IMG/VR virus record: IMGVR_UViG_3300021185_002042
Location: 1 to 35,643 of that record
Origin: a virus
Length of the DNA: 35,643 nt
Strand: one strand, 5' to 3'
A program made the position numbers and the translations under genes. Shown here piece by piece: positions 29,783 through 35,643 of this stretch. Under the pieces are notes generated by a model. The model searched no databases. It was given only the letters and a program-made list of their open reading frames with translations, and was not told the origin of the DNA. Position 1 is the stretch's first letter; every line of letters starts with the position of its first letter.

Positions 29783-31835
29783 CGAAAAAGGCCCGGATGT
29801 TGATGCCATCAAAAAGGAGTTCGATTCAGCGAAAGCGGATCTCTCGTTTTGGATGGATAAAGCGGAACAGGCGAGGGAGTGTCGATTTAACGAGTGGGCG
29901 GGCAAAGATGAGTCAGGCAAGAAGAACGGACCGGAGGCATTTCCTTGGGACGGGGCCAGCGATCTCGAAGCAAATCTGATTAATCCGCTAATTGATGGGG
30001 ATGTGGCCTTACTTTCGCAATCTCTGTCACAGGCCAACCTCGTAGCCGCTCCCGTGGAGAGTGGAGACATTGGCAGTGCGAAGATGGTAAGCGAATTTTT
30101 AAAGTGGCGGATGAACTCAATGACTGAACTCCCGAGGGAGGCGGCCATCGGAGCAAACTATTTATTGCAAAACGGTATTACTTTTTTTGGCACTTATTGG
30201 AAGCGTGAAACCACTCGAGTATTTAAAGATATATCACTCGAAGAGATTGCCCAAATGTCCCCCGAGCTGGCAATGGCGATCCAAGACCCTGAGATGAAGG
30301 AGGGAGTTGAAGAGATGCTATTCCCGCTATTCCCAAATCTGAAAAAGCGAAGAGTCAGAAAGATGATTAACGAACTTCGTAATAAAGGAGTATCGAAAGT
30401 CCCGACTGAAAAGGCGGTAGTCAATCGTCCGGCAATCAAGGCTTATGAATTAGGTCGGGAAATAATCATCGACTCAAATGTAATTGATTTAGAGTCTGCT
30501 CGGTCAATTCATTGCATCCACTACTATAGCCCCGAGGCTCTCATGCAGAAGGTCAACGAGGGATGGGATAAGAAGTGGATCGAAGAGGTACTGGAGAACA
30601 GTAAAGGCTTTTATGCGAATGAAAGCTACAGTTCTGACTTAATGTCCTACGATAGTGGCAACTTTTACGGCACACAAGATTATGAAGGTATGGTCCGAGT
30701 AATTACAACCTACCGCAAGGAACTTGATGAAGATGATGTACCGATCTGCACAATTACTTGCTGGGCAGATGAATCGGAAGGGCATGGTTTTCACAGCCCG
30801 ATGGAATACGATGAGGGCAGATATCCATTCGTCTGCATCACCCGCGAAAACCTCAACCATCGCCTACTCGATTCCCGAGGTTACCCCGAGCTTTTAAAGA
30901 GTTATCAGGTTGCGGCGAAGACCGAGATGGATGCGAGGCGGGACCGCGCATCGATGAGTACCTTACCACCCGTGGAACATTTGGCTGGCCGCCGTCCCGA
31001 GAGGATAGGTCCAGGGGCAACCTTGGCAGTCCGCCGAAGAGGAGAAGTTGGTTTCATGGAAATCCCAAGGTATTCGCAAGCCTCGATGGAAGTCGAAATG
31101 CAAATCCGCCAACTCGCCAACAAGATAACCGGTCGAGCAACCTCCGCCGAAGACGCAGTTGAGGCAAACAGCATTCGCCAGCACCTCGTTAATCAGTGGC
31201 TCAATGGATTTAAACAGGTTCTTAATCGGGTATGGTGCTTGGACAGAACTTATGGTGGTCCACAAATTTGGTTTCGGGTCACGAATAACGAGCAAGGCGC
31301 TCAGTTGATGCTCGATGAGACTGCGGAGGTTTACGATTTTAATATCACATGGAACAGCATGAACCAGGACGAGGAGAAGGTTCTTCAGAAACTTGATACA
31401 GTTGGTAAATTAATGTCAACTTATGACCGGCAAGGAGTTGGTCGATATGATGTATACCTTCGTAAAGTTTTAGAGGCAATCGATCCAAATCTAGCCGGTC
31501 AATTAATCGCCCCAGTTGAAGAAGCAACAGACAAGGAGATTCAGGAAACTTCCGCAGACATTGCCAAAATTGCATCGGGGCAAGTGGTCAATGTACCGCA
31601 ACAAGGTGTAAATTCTCAACTTCGTCTACAAAAACTTCGAGAGTTCCTTGAAGGTACTCCCGAAATACCGGCACAGGATGTTCAGCAAAGAATGCAAGAG
31701 GACGAAAACTTCGCGAAGAGACTTCAGACATATGCTGGACAGCTCGAAATGATGCAAGCCCAACAAAGAAACGCAATAATTGGCCAGCTGGGTACTGCTC
31801 CCGGCAATGTGCCAGGTACATCAGTAGCCGCTTAA
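29763..31835 (+). CDS. Portal protein
   Basis: A 690-residue protein downstream of the large terminase. Diagnostic stretches are FPWDGASDLEANLINPLIDG near the N-terminus, ARECRFNEWAG, WKRETTRVFKD, and in the second half RPERIGPGATLAVRR and the helical GRATSAEDAVEANSIRQHLV. A Gln-rich coiled-coil C-terminus (YAGQLEMMQAQQRNAIIGQL) resembles portal barrel helices. Length is in the range of P22-type portals (about 725). It forms the ring through which DNA passes and on which the tail assembles. GGAG eight bases before the ATG supports the start. Confidence 0.82.
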   Translation: MEIQEFSEKGPDVDAIKKEFDSAKADLSFWMDKAEQARECRFNEWAGKDESGKKNGPEAFPWDGASDLEANLINPLIDGDVALLSQSLSQANLVAAPVESGDIGSAKMVSEFLKWRMNSMTELPREAAIGANYLLQNGITFFGTYWKRETTRVFKDISLEEIAQMSPELAMAIQDPEMKEGVEEMLFPLFPNLKKRRVRKMINELRNKGVSKVPTEKAVVNRPAIKAYELGREIIIDSNVIDLESARSIHCIHYYSPEALMQKVNEGWDKKWIEEVLENSKGFYANESYSSDLMSYDSGNFYGTQDYEGMVRVITTYRKELDEDDVPICTITCWADESEGHGFHSPMEYDEGRYPFVCITRENLNHRLLDSRGYPELLKSYQVAAKTEMDARRDRASMSTLPPVEHLAGRRPERIGPGATLAVRRRGEVGFMEIPRYSQASMEVEMQIRQLANKITGRATSAEDAVEANSIRQHLVNQWLNGFKQVLNRVWCLDRTYGGPQIWFRVTNNEQGAQLMLDETAEVYDFNITWNSMNQDEEKVLQKLDTVGKLMSTYDRQGVGRYDVYLRKVLEAIDPNLAGQLIAPVEEATDKEIQETSADIAKIASGQVVNVPQQGVNSQLRLQKLREFLEGTPEIPAQDVQQRMQEDENFAKRLQTYAGQLEMMQAQQRNAIIGQLGTAPGNVPGTSVAA

Positions 31836-31849
31836 CAAAAGGAAATATT

Positions 31850-31969
31850 ATGGCATATGGTAAGGGAACATACGGATCGAAGGTTGGAAGACCTTCCAAT
31901 AAAGCTAAAGCAATGGCTCGTAAGAAAATGAGTCCAGCAATGAAGAAAAAGCTGAAAAAGAAAAAGTGA
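31850..31969 (+). CDS. Short Lys-rich protein after portal
   Basis: A 39-residue protein, MAYGKGTYGSKVGRPSNKAK followed by a run of Lys (MKKKLKKKK). AAAAGGAAATATT precedes the ATG. I recall similar YGKGTYGSK-type micro-proteins next to portal genes in environmental phages; their role is unknown, perhaps DNA binding in the head. It overlaps the next gene by GTGA. Confidence 0.65.
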   Translation: MAYGKGTYGSKVGRPSNKAKAMARKKMSPAMKKKLKKKK

Positions 31970-32244
31970 GTAAGGTATACCGAGGCGTTACATTTGCTGG
32001 ATATTCAAAGCCCAAGCGAACTCCAAACCATCCGACTAAATCCCATGTGGTTTTAGTTAAAGATGATGGTAAGGATAAAATGATTCGATTCGGCCAACAG
32101 GGTGCGAAGACTGCGGGCAAACCAAAAAAGGGTGAGAGTTTAGCAATGAAGAATAAACGGGCATCGTTTAAAGCCCGTCACGGGAAGAATATCGCAAGAG
32201 GAAAAACATCAGCCGCCTATTGGGCTAACAAAGTGAAATGGTAA
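31966..32244 (+). CDS. Basic conserved phage protein (DUF-type)
   Basis: A 92-residue basic protein starting at GTG within the previous stop. YRGVTFAGYSKPKRTPNHPT, MIRFGQQGAKTAGKPKKGES, FKARHGKNIARGKTSAAYWA and NKVKW at the end are a pattern I recall as widespread in environmental phages, function unknown. The strong positive charge and place between portal and scaffold suggest a packaged nucleic-acid-binding or head protein. Confidence 0.7.
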   Translation: MSKVYRGVTFAGYSKPKRTPNHPTKSHVVLVKDDGKDKMIRFGQQGAKTAGKPKKGESLAMKNKRASFKARHGKNIARGKTSAAYWANKVKW

Positions 32245-32245
32245 T

Positions 32246-32389
32246 ATGAGTTTGTACAAAAATATCGCAAAGAAGAAGGCACGAATCGCCGCCGGATCAA
32301 AGGAACGGATGAGGAAGCCCGGAGCAAAAGGCGCACCTTCTGCTAGTGCATTTAAAAAAGCGGCTAAGACTGCAAAAACACGCAAATGA
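32246..32389 (+). CDS. Short basic protein
   Basis: A 47-residue protein rich in Lys, Arg and Ala (MSLYKNIAKKKARIAAGSKE, ending KTAKTRK). It starts one base after the preceding stop and is coupled to the next gene by ATGA. Third in a row of small basic proteins after the portal; a DNA-condensing or internal head role is possible. Confidence 0.6.
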   Translation: MSLYKNIAKKKARIAAGSKERMRKPGAKGAPSASAFKKAAKTAKTRK

Positions 32390-32610
32390 CTTTAGCAGAT
32401 GCGATTAACGGCCTTGGCGAACAAACCGAGTGGCTTACCGTTAAAGAATTTATCCGCGAACAGCGGGATATGTGCTTGGTCGATTTCCAAGACTACACCC
32501 ATGTCGATAATCCGCAAAAACTTGCCCGTTTGTCGGGTGAGATTGCCGGACTTACACGAATAATTGAAAGCTTAGAAAATGCCGAAACTGACACCCCATC
32601 AGCAATTTAA
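32386..32610 (+). CDS. Small helical protein, unknown
   Basis: A 74-residue acidic helical protein (MTLADAINGLGEQTEWLTVK, then ARLSGEIAGLTRIIESLENA). The heptad-like spacing in the second half suggests a coiled coil. It overlaps both neighbours. The pattern (WLTVKEF...DF...AARLAG.I.GL..I...L) resembles short proteins between portal and scaffold genes in other phages, function unknown. Confidence 0.6.
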   Translation: MTLADAINGLGEQTEWLTVKEFIREQRDMCLVDFQDYTHVDNPQKLARLSGEIAGLTRIIESLENAETDTPSAI

Positions 32611-32776
32611 AAACGAACATCGGGCCTTGCTAAATCGCTGGCTTGAAGAGAGTGATATCGATGACCAGGAGATGGCTCAAATCGCTTTAACCGATGTCGA
32701 GGAGTGGATGGACGAAGAGGTGGTCGGATTTGATTGCGACATTGACCTCGAAGATGACGAAGAACACGAAGCGTAA
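32579..32776 (+). CDS. Small acidic protein, unknown
   Basis: A 65-residue protein, basic at the start (MPKLTPHQQFKNEHRALLNR) and very acidic at the end (DCDIDLEDDEEHEA). It overlaps the upstream gene by 32 bases and the downstream nuclease gene by 23, typical of this compact cluster. A role as partner of the adjacent basic proteins is possible. Confidence 0.5.
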   Translation: MPKLTPHQQFKNEHRALLNRWLEESDIDDQEMAQIALTDVEEWMDEEVVGFDCDIDLEDDEEHEA

Positions 32777-33185
32777 AGGCTACATTTACGAGCAGACTTT
32801 TTTTACTGAAGCGTTAAAGAATGGGTTGGAAGTTTTCATCCCACTGGGTGACCATTTACCAGTTGACTGTATCCTCGTAAATTCGGCGGGCAAAAATTTT
32901 AATGTTCAAATTAAGGGGTCTGAAAAGTCAAGCAAAGGGGAAAGAAAAAACGGATGCAAAAGGTATAGATTTTCCACTACTACTGGGCGAGTAGTAAAGC
33001 AACCACTAGACTGCACGAAAGTCGATATAGTGGCAATATTTTGTGCCGACATAAACACTTGGTATCTAATCCCATGTATGGCTTTGGACGGAGCATTAAC
33101 AGTTGCGGTTTATCCTGATAACCCCGCCTCCAAAGCCAAACACGAGAAATATCGCGAAGCGTGGGAAGTGTTTAAAACTCCCTGA
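32754..33185 (+). CDS. PD-(D/E)XK endonuclease-like protein
   Basis: A 143-residue protein started at the ATG giving MTKNTKRKGYIYEQTFFTEA; a further-upstream ATG would overlap the acidic gene more and adds unlike sequence. The nuclease pattern is E13 (YIYEQTFF), D38 in GDHLPVDCILVN, and Q52-x-K54 in NFNVQIKG, as in PDDEXK_11-type or resolvase-like enzymes. Then RYRFSTTTGRVVK and VDIVAIFCADINTWYLIP follow the same family's strand pattern. Its place between portal-linked genes and scaffold is odd for a nuclease; it may be a moron, a mobile insertion, or act in packaging or exclusion. Confidence 0.65.
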   Translation: MTKNTKRKGYIYEQTFFTEALKNGLEVFIPLGDHLPVDCILVNSAGKNFNVQIKGSEKSSKGERKNGCKRYRFSTTTGRVVKQPLDCTKVDIVAIFCADINTWYLIPCMALDGALTVAVYPDNPASKAKHEKYREAWEVFKTP

Positions 33186-33280
33186 AAAATTTTCTTGGCC
33201 CCCTGTCATAATGGGATGTGGCGAACCATTTCGGTACGCAGAAAACGCAAGAGTGCGAACTTCCCAAACGCAGAGAAAAT

Positions 33281-34303
33281 ATGGCAGATACAGAAATTAG
33301 CGAGGCTCCGGCTACGACAGAAGCAGAAACAAACACGCAAAGCATTACGACCCTTGAGGAGTTAACGGCATCGTTCGTTGACAAAGTTGAGGAGAGTGAA
33401 GCGAAAGAGGAATCTGAAGTGGAAGCGGGTCCCGAGACCACAACCGCAGACGCAGAGACCGACCAAAATGATGTTCTTTTACAGTCTACCGAAACCGAGG
33501 AATCGGAGGAGGAAACGGAAGAGATAGCCGAAGAGGAGGAGTCCACTGATGAATCGGGGGACGATGAGCCGCAGTCTAAAGCTGTTGGTAAACTTCTGAA
33601 ACAGGTGAACCGCTTGACCGCTCGCTCGAAATCGAGCGAAGAGCTTGTCGATACACTTAAATCAGAAATTGCATCATTAAAATCCAACCCTCAGAAGCAA
33701 TCGGAATCTAGTCAGCCAGCTCTCGAAGAAGTCCAGGACTTTCAGTCATTGGAAACCTTACGAAAGGAAGCAGTAGCCGCTAAGAAGTGGGCATTGCAAA
33801 ATATTGGCCGTGATTATGTAGAATCTGGTGGGAAAGAATACAGCGATGACGACATTCGCAATATTCTAACTCAAGCCGAGGACTACTTGTCGGAGAAGAT
33901 CCCCGAAAGGGCGCAATATCTCCAGTCAGCGGCACAGTGGCAACAGGATACGATAAACACTCATCCGTGGGTTTCAGAAACAGTCGATACCGATATCGCC
34001 GAGGAACGGAGATCCGTTTTAGGTCAGATAAAAAGTCAGTATGCAGACATTCTAAAATCCCTACCAAATGGTGATTTTGTAGCGGCAACACTCGTAAGAG
34101 GTGTTGAAGCAATTAAACAAGATCAGGCGGCCAAGTCGGCTAAACCTAAAGCCAAAAGGGTAGCCAAAGCACCTCCGACAACGATGGGCGATTCATCCCC
34201 ACCGGTACAGACCTCGGCCACTCGAAAGACTGCAAATAAGCAAAAGATTTTGGAGCGTAAAGTCATCTCGGAAAACGATCTCGCCGCATTTCTTGCGGAC
34301 TAA
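33281..34303 (+). CDS. Scaffold protein
   Basis: A 340-residue protein placed directly before the major capsid gene. From the chosen ATG (MADTEISEAPATTEAETNTQ) the first 110 residues are extremely acidic and rich in Glu/Thr/Ser; then come charged helices (LLKQVNRLTARSKSSEELVD) and a Lys/Ala-rich segment (AKSAKPKAKRVAKAPPTT) before the end. Acidic disordered N-terminus, coiled coil and basic C-terminal capsid-binding part are the common scaffold plan. A GTG 63 bases upstream would extend it but lacks a ribosome site. The gap before it (33186-33280) holds no gene. Confidence 0.75.
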   Translation: MADTEISEAPATTEAETNTQSITTLEELTASFVDKVEESEAKEESEVEAGPETTTADAETDQNDVLLQSTETEESEEETEEIAEEEESTDESGDDEPQSKAVGKLLKQVNRLTARSKSSEELVDTLKSEIASLKSNPQKQSESSQPALEEVQDFQSLETLRKEAVAAKKWALQNIGRDYVESGGKEYSDDDIRNILTQAEDYLSEKIPERAQYLQSAAQWQQDTINTHPWVSETVDTDIAEERRSVLGQIKSQYADILKSLPNGDFVAATLVRGVEAIKQDQAAKSAKPKAKRVAKAPPTTMGDSSPPVQTSATRKTANKQKILERKVISENDLAAFLAD

Positions 34304-34338
34304 AAAATTTAAAAATCTTAAAATAAGGAATTACTAAA

Positions 34339-35358
34339 ATGTCTATTGCTACAAGTTACAATGTTACCAGCACTAAAGGTGCTAGGGAAAACCTCGAAAA
34401 TGTATTAAAAACAGTTGAACCTACAGAGACACCTTTGTACTCGACTTTATCTCAATCCGCCGCACCTAAAGCGACTCTTAACGAGTGGCTCGTGGACTCA
34501 CTTGCTAGTCCTGAAATCGGTGGAGTAATTGATGGGGTTGACCTCACAATTTCTGATGCTCAAAATCTTATCGACACAAGGGCGAGGCTCGGAAATCGAG
34601 TACAAACCCTAAGAGATATTTTTTCCGTATCAAGGCAAGCTGAGATGGTAGATGTTGCTCCTGGTGGGTCTTTGATGGCATCGAGCCGTGCAAAAAGTTT
34701 ACTACAGTTAAAGCGTTCAATTGAGACGGCAATCGGATCAGGTAATGATCAGTCTGCTGGAACAAGTTCCGCGGGTGCTTTGATGTGTGGCCTCGGGATT
34801 TGGTCTGACCCAACTGCAACCGGTAACACTTTCGACACATCCTTGAAACAAGGTTTTCGTGCAGTAAGTGGTTCAAGAGTAAGTCTTGCAAGTTTGACTG
34901 AATCTGCTTTTCGTGGACTCCTTCAAGCTGTTTACACTGCCGCCGGTTCTAAAGGTACTTACAACCTTTTTGCTGGTCCAGCCGTGATGAACAAAATTAC
35001 TGACTACACTCGTTCGACTACAGCTAATGGAAACTTTAGCTTCGATCAGGATGTTAGTGGCAAGACCCTTGTCAGAAGCGTGTTAACTTATGTCTCCGAC
35101 TATTCAACTATAAATATTATACCGGACCTTTTCTTAGGGCGTGTAAATGGTTCTGCTAGTGGTACAGACACAGTTGAGGGTACAGTGAATACAGATCGTG
35201 CTTACCTCATCCCTGGTGATGACACAGTAAGTCTGAAATTCTTGGAGGGTATCACGATTCAGGATCTTCCTGACAACGGAGCCGGGAAACGGGCTTTCTC
35301 TGAGACGATGCTTTCGTTGAGGGTCAGTAATCCCCGCGCACTTGGAAGTATAATTTAG
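34339..35358 (+). CDS. Major capsid protein (DUF5309/SU10-like, HK97 fold)
   Basis: A 339-residue capsid protein. The family pattern is visible: TVEPTETPLYSTLSQSAAPK near residue 25-45, LNEWLVDSLASPE, ARLGNRVQTLRDIFSVSRQA, LLQLKRSIETAIGSGNDQSA, then ALMCGLGIWSD and a C-terminal IPGDDTVSLKFLEGITIQDL. Family members take the HK97 fold. An AAGGAATTACTAAA leader gives a good ribosome site. Codons differ from the replication genes, with many T-ending ones (GCT, GGT, ACT), as expected for the most expressed gene. It is followed by a strong terminator. Confidence 0.85.
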   Translation: MSIATSYNVTSTKGARENLENVLKTVEPTETPLYSTLSQSAAPKATLNEWLVDSLASPEIGGVIDGVDLTISDAQNLIDTRARLGNRVQTLRDIFSVSRQAEMVDVAPGGSLMASSRAKSLLQLKRSIETAIGSGNDQSAGTSSAGALMCGLGIWSDPTATGNTFDTSLKQGFRAVSGSRVSLASLTESAFRGLLQAVYTAAGSKGTYNLFAGPAVMNKITDYTRSTTANGNFSFDQDVSGKTLVRSVLTYVSDYSTINIIPDLFLGRVNGSASGTDTVEGTVNTDRAYLIPGDDTVSLKFLEGITIQDLPDNGAGKRAFSETMLSLRVSNPRALGSII

Positions 35359-35386
35359 GTTTAATTGGTTTATTTGGTGTTATTTT

Positions 35387-35423
35387 GGGAGGCCGGTTGG
35401 GTAGTGGCCGGCCTCCCTTTTTA
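35387..35423 (+). terminator. Strong rho-independent terminator after capsid gene
   Basis: A perfect 10-bp stem GGGAGGCCGG / CCGGCCTCCC encloses an 11-base loop and is followed by TTTTTATTTTT. It lies 28 bases after the capsid stop. It would end most transcripts at the capsid gene, giving high capsid expression relative to the downstream tail genes that follow across the junction. Confidence 0.9.
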
Positions 35424-35433
35424 TTTTTAAAAT

Positions 35434-35643
35434 ATGAGTCTTAATATCATAGTCAAAGGCGGGAAGAGAAGTGGAATGTCGGGCGAAGAAATGGCCCACT
35501 ACTTATCGAAGAAAGTTGAACGGGATGCCGAGCGAGAAAAAGCTGGGTATAGTAAGCGAGCAATCGCCGCCCGAAAGAATGCCAAGAAACTTAGTGGAGG
35601 GAAAGATTTCCGCTTAGTATCTGCAATTGATGCGACTACCTTT
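35434..35643 (+). CDS. 5' part of small basic gene crossing the junction
   Basis: The ATG starts MSLNIIVKGGKRSGMSGEEM, ten bases after the capsid terminator's T-run. The reading frame stays open to the window end and continues in the same frame at base 140 once the repeated 139 bases are merged. The full product is about 101 residues ending PETVIGS. The nearest upstream purine run is weak, so translation may depend on read-through transcripts. Function unknown; see the left-end entry. Confidence 0.75.
   Translation, partial: MSLNIIVKGGKRSGMSGEEMAHYLSKKVERDAEREKAGYSKRAIAARKNAKKLSGGKDFRLVSAIDATTF
35505..35643. repeat. Right copy of 139-bp terminal overlap
   Basis: Matches bases 1-139 with a single silent difference (T here, G at position 13). 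The last 126 bases are identical. Merging the copies gives a circle of about 35,504 bp. Confidence 0.9.

Noticed and set aside
33218-33280. GTG start adding 21 residues to the scaffold protein
   Set aside because: No ribosome site precedes it, the added residues are unlike the acidic N-terminus, and the downstream ATG shows the ATATGGCA context common to late genes.
1-35643. Integrase, CRISPR array, tRNA genes, insertion sequences, phage RNA polymerase
   Set aside because: I looked for their usual signatures on both strands (tyrosine/serine recombinase motifs, regularly spaced repeats, cloverleaf T-loops, transposase DDE patterns, T7-type polymerase) and saw none. Weak or novel forms cannot be excluded by eye.

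Overview
This window is a complete or nearly complete genome of a tailed double-stranded DNA phage (Caudoviricetes). Its first 139 bases recur at the right end with one mismatch, so it closes into a circle of about 35.5 kb. One gene runs through the junction (codons from 35434 on, continuing at 2..235). There is no integrase, no recognisable repressor/integration cassette, no tRNA and no CRISPR. Genes are dense, usually overlap by 1-30 bases (ATGA and GTGA junctions are common), and all but one lie on the + strand. The genetic code is standard. The virion genes (portal, DUF5309/SU10-like capsid, small adaptor, one large tail hub/stabilisation-like protein, three large internal proteins, no tape measure, no major tail tube) point to a short-tailed, podovirus-like particle. 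A candidate unimolecular spanin suggests a Gram-negative host. Small proteins near the portal resemble ones I recall from environmental, mostly marine, phages, but the host cannot be named from sequence alone.

Layout. (1) 1-5100: gene spanning the junction, head-tail adaptor, small virion proteins, a receptor-binding cassette (fibre, beta-helix protein, LamG-like protein), then a lysis-type cassette (lipoprotein with C-terminal membrane helix and two tiny membrane proteins). (2) 5099-15554: tail hub-like protein, second fibre-like protein, three internal/ejection proteins; the last has 1467 residues and an HELGHH metallopeptidase motif. (3) 15555-26183: replication and regulation: HTH protein behind a palindrome, RuvC-like resolvase, SSB-like protein, stand-alone DnaA domain IV, RecB-like nuclease, RHH protein, C5 cytosine methyltransferase with an embedded second reading frame, family A DNA polymerase with Leu in the O-helix, dNMP kinase, small sigma-region-4-like protein, AEP-type primase, RepA-like ATPase. 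(4) 26184-27595: three non-coding stretches with inverted repeats, one small gene and the only minus-strand gene, a small-terminase-like protein. (5) 27596-35423: large terminase, HTH protein, second sigma-region-4-like protein, portal, four short basic/acidic proteins, a PD-(D/E)XK nuclease, scaffold, major capsid protein, and a strong intrinsic terminator.

How it may work together (inference): no phage RNA polymerase is visible, so the host enzyme must transcribe it. Candidate sigma70-type promoters lie before the replication block and on both sides of the terminase divergence. Two small sigma-region-4-like proteins and several HTH/RHH proteins could shift host transcription. PolA, AEP primase, RepA-like helicase, SSB-like protein and perhaps the DnaA-like protein would form the replisome, with RuvC-like and RecB-like nucleases processing DNA before packaging.

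The most notable items are the overprinted gene inside the methyltransferase, the inverted-repeat region after the helicase gene, the stand-alone DnaA DNA-binding domain, the paired mini sigma-like proteins, and the repeated F-M-P motifs in the giant internal protein. No gene-free stretch exceeds 300 bases; the largest is 27301-27595.
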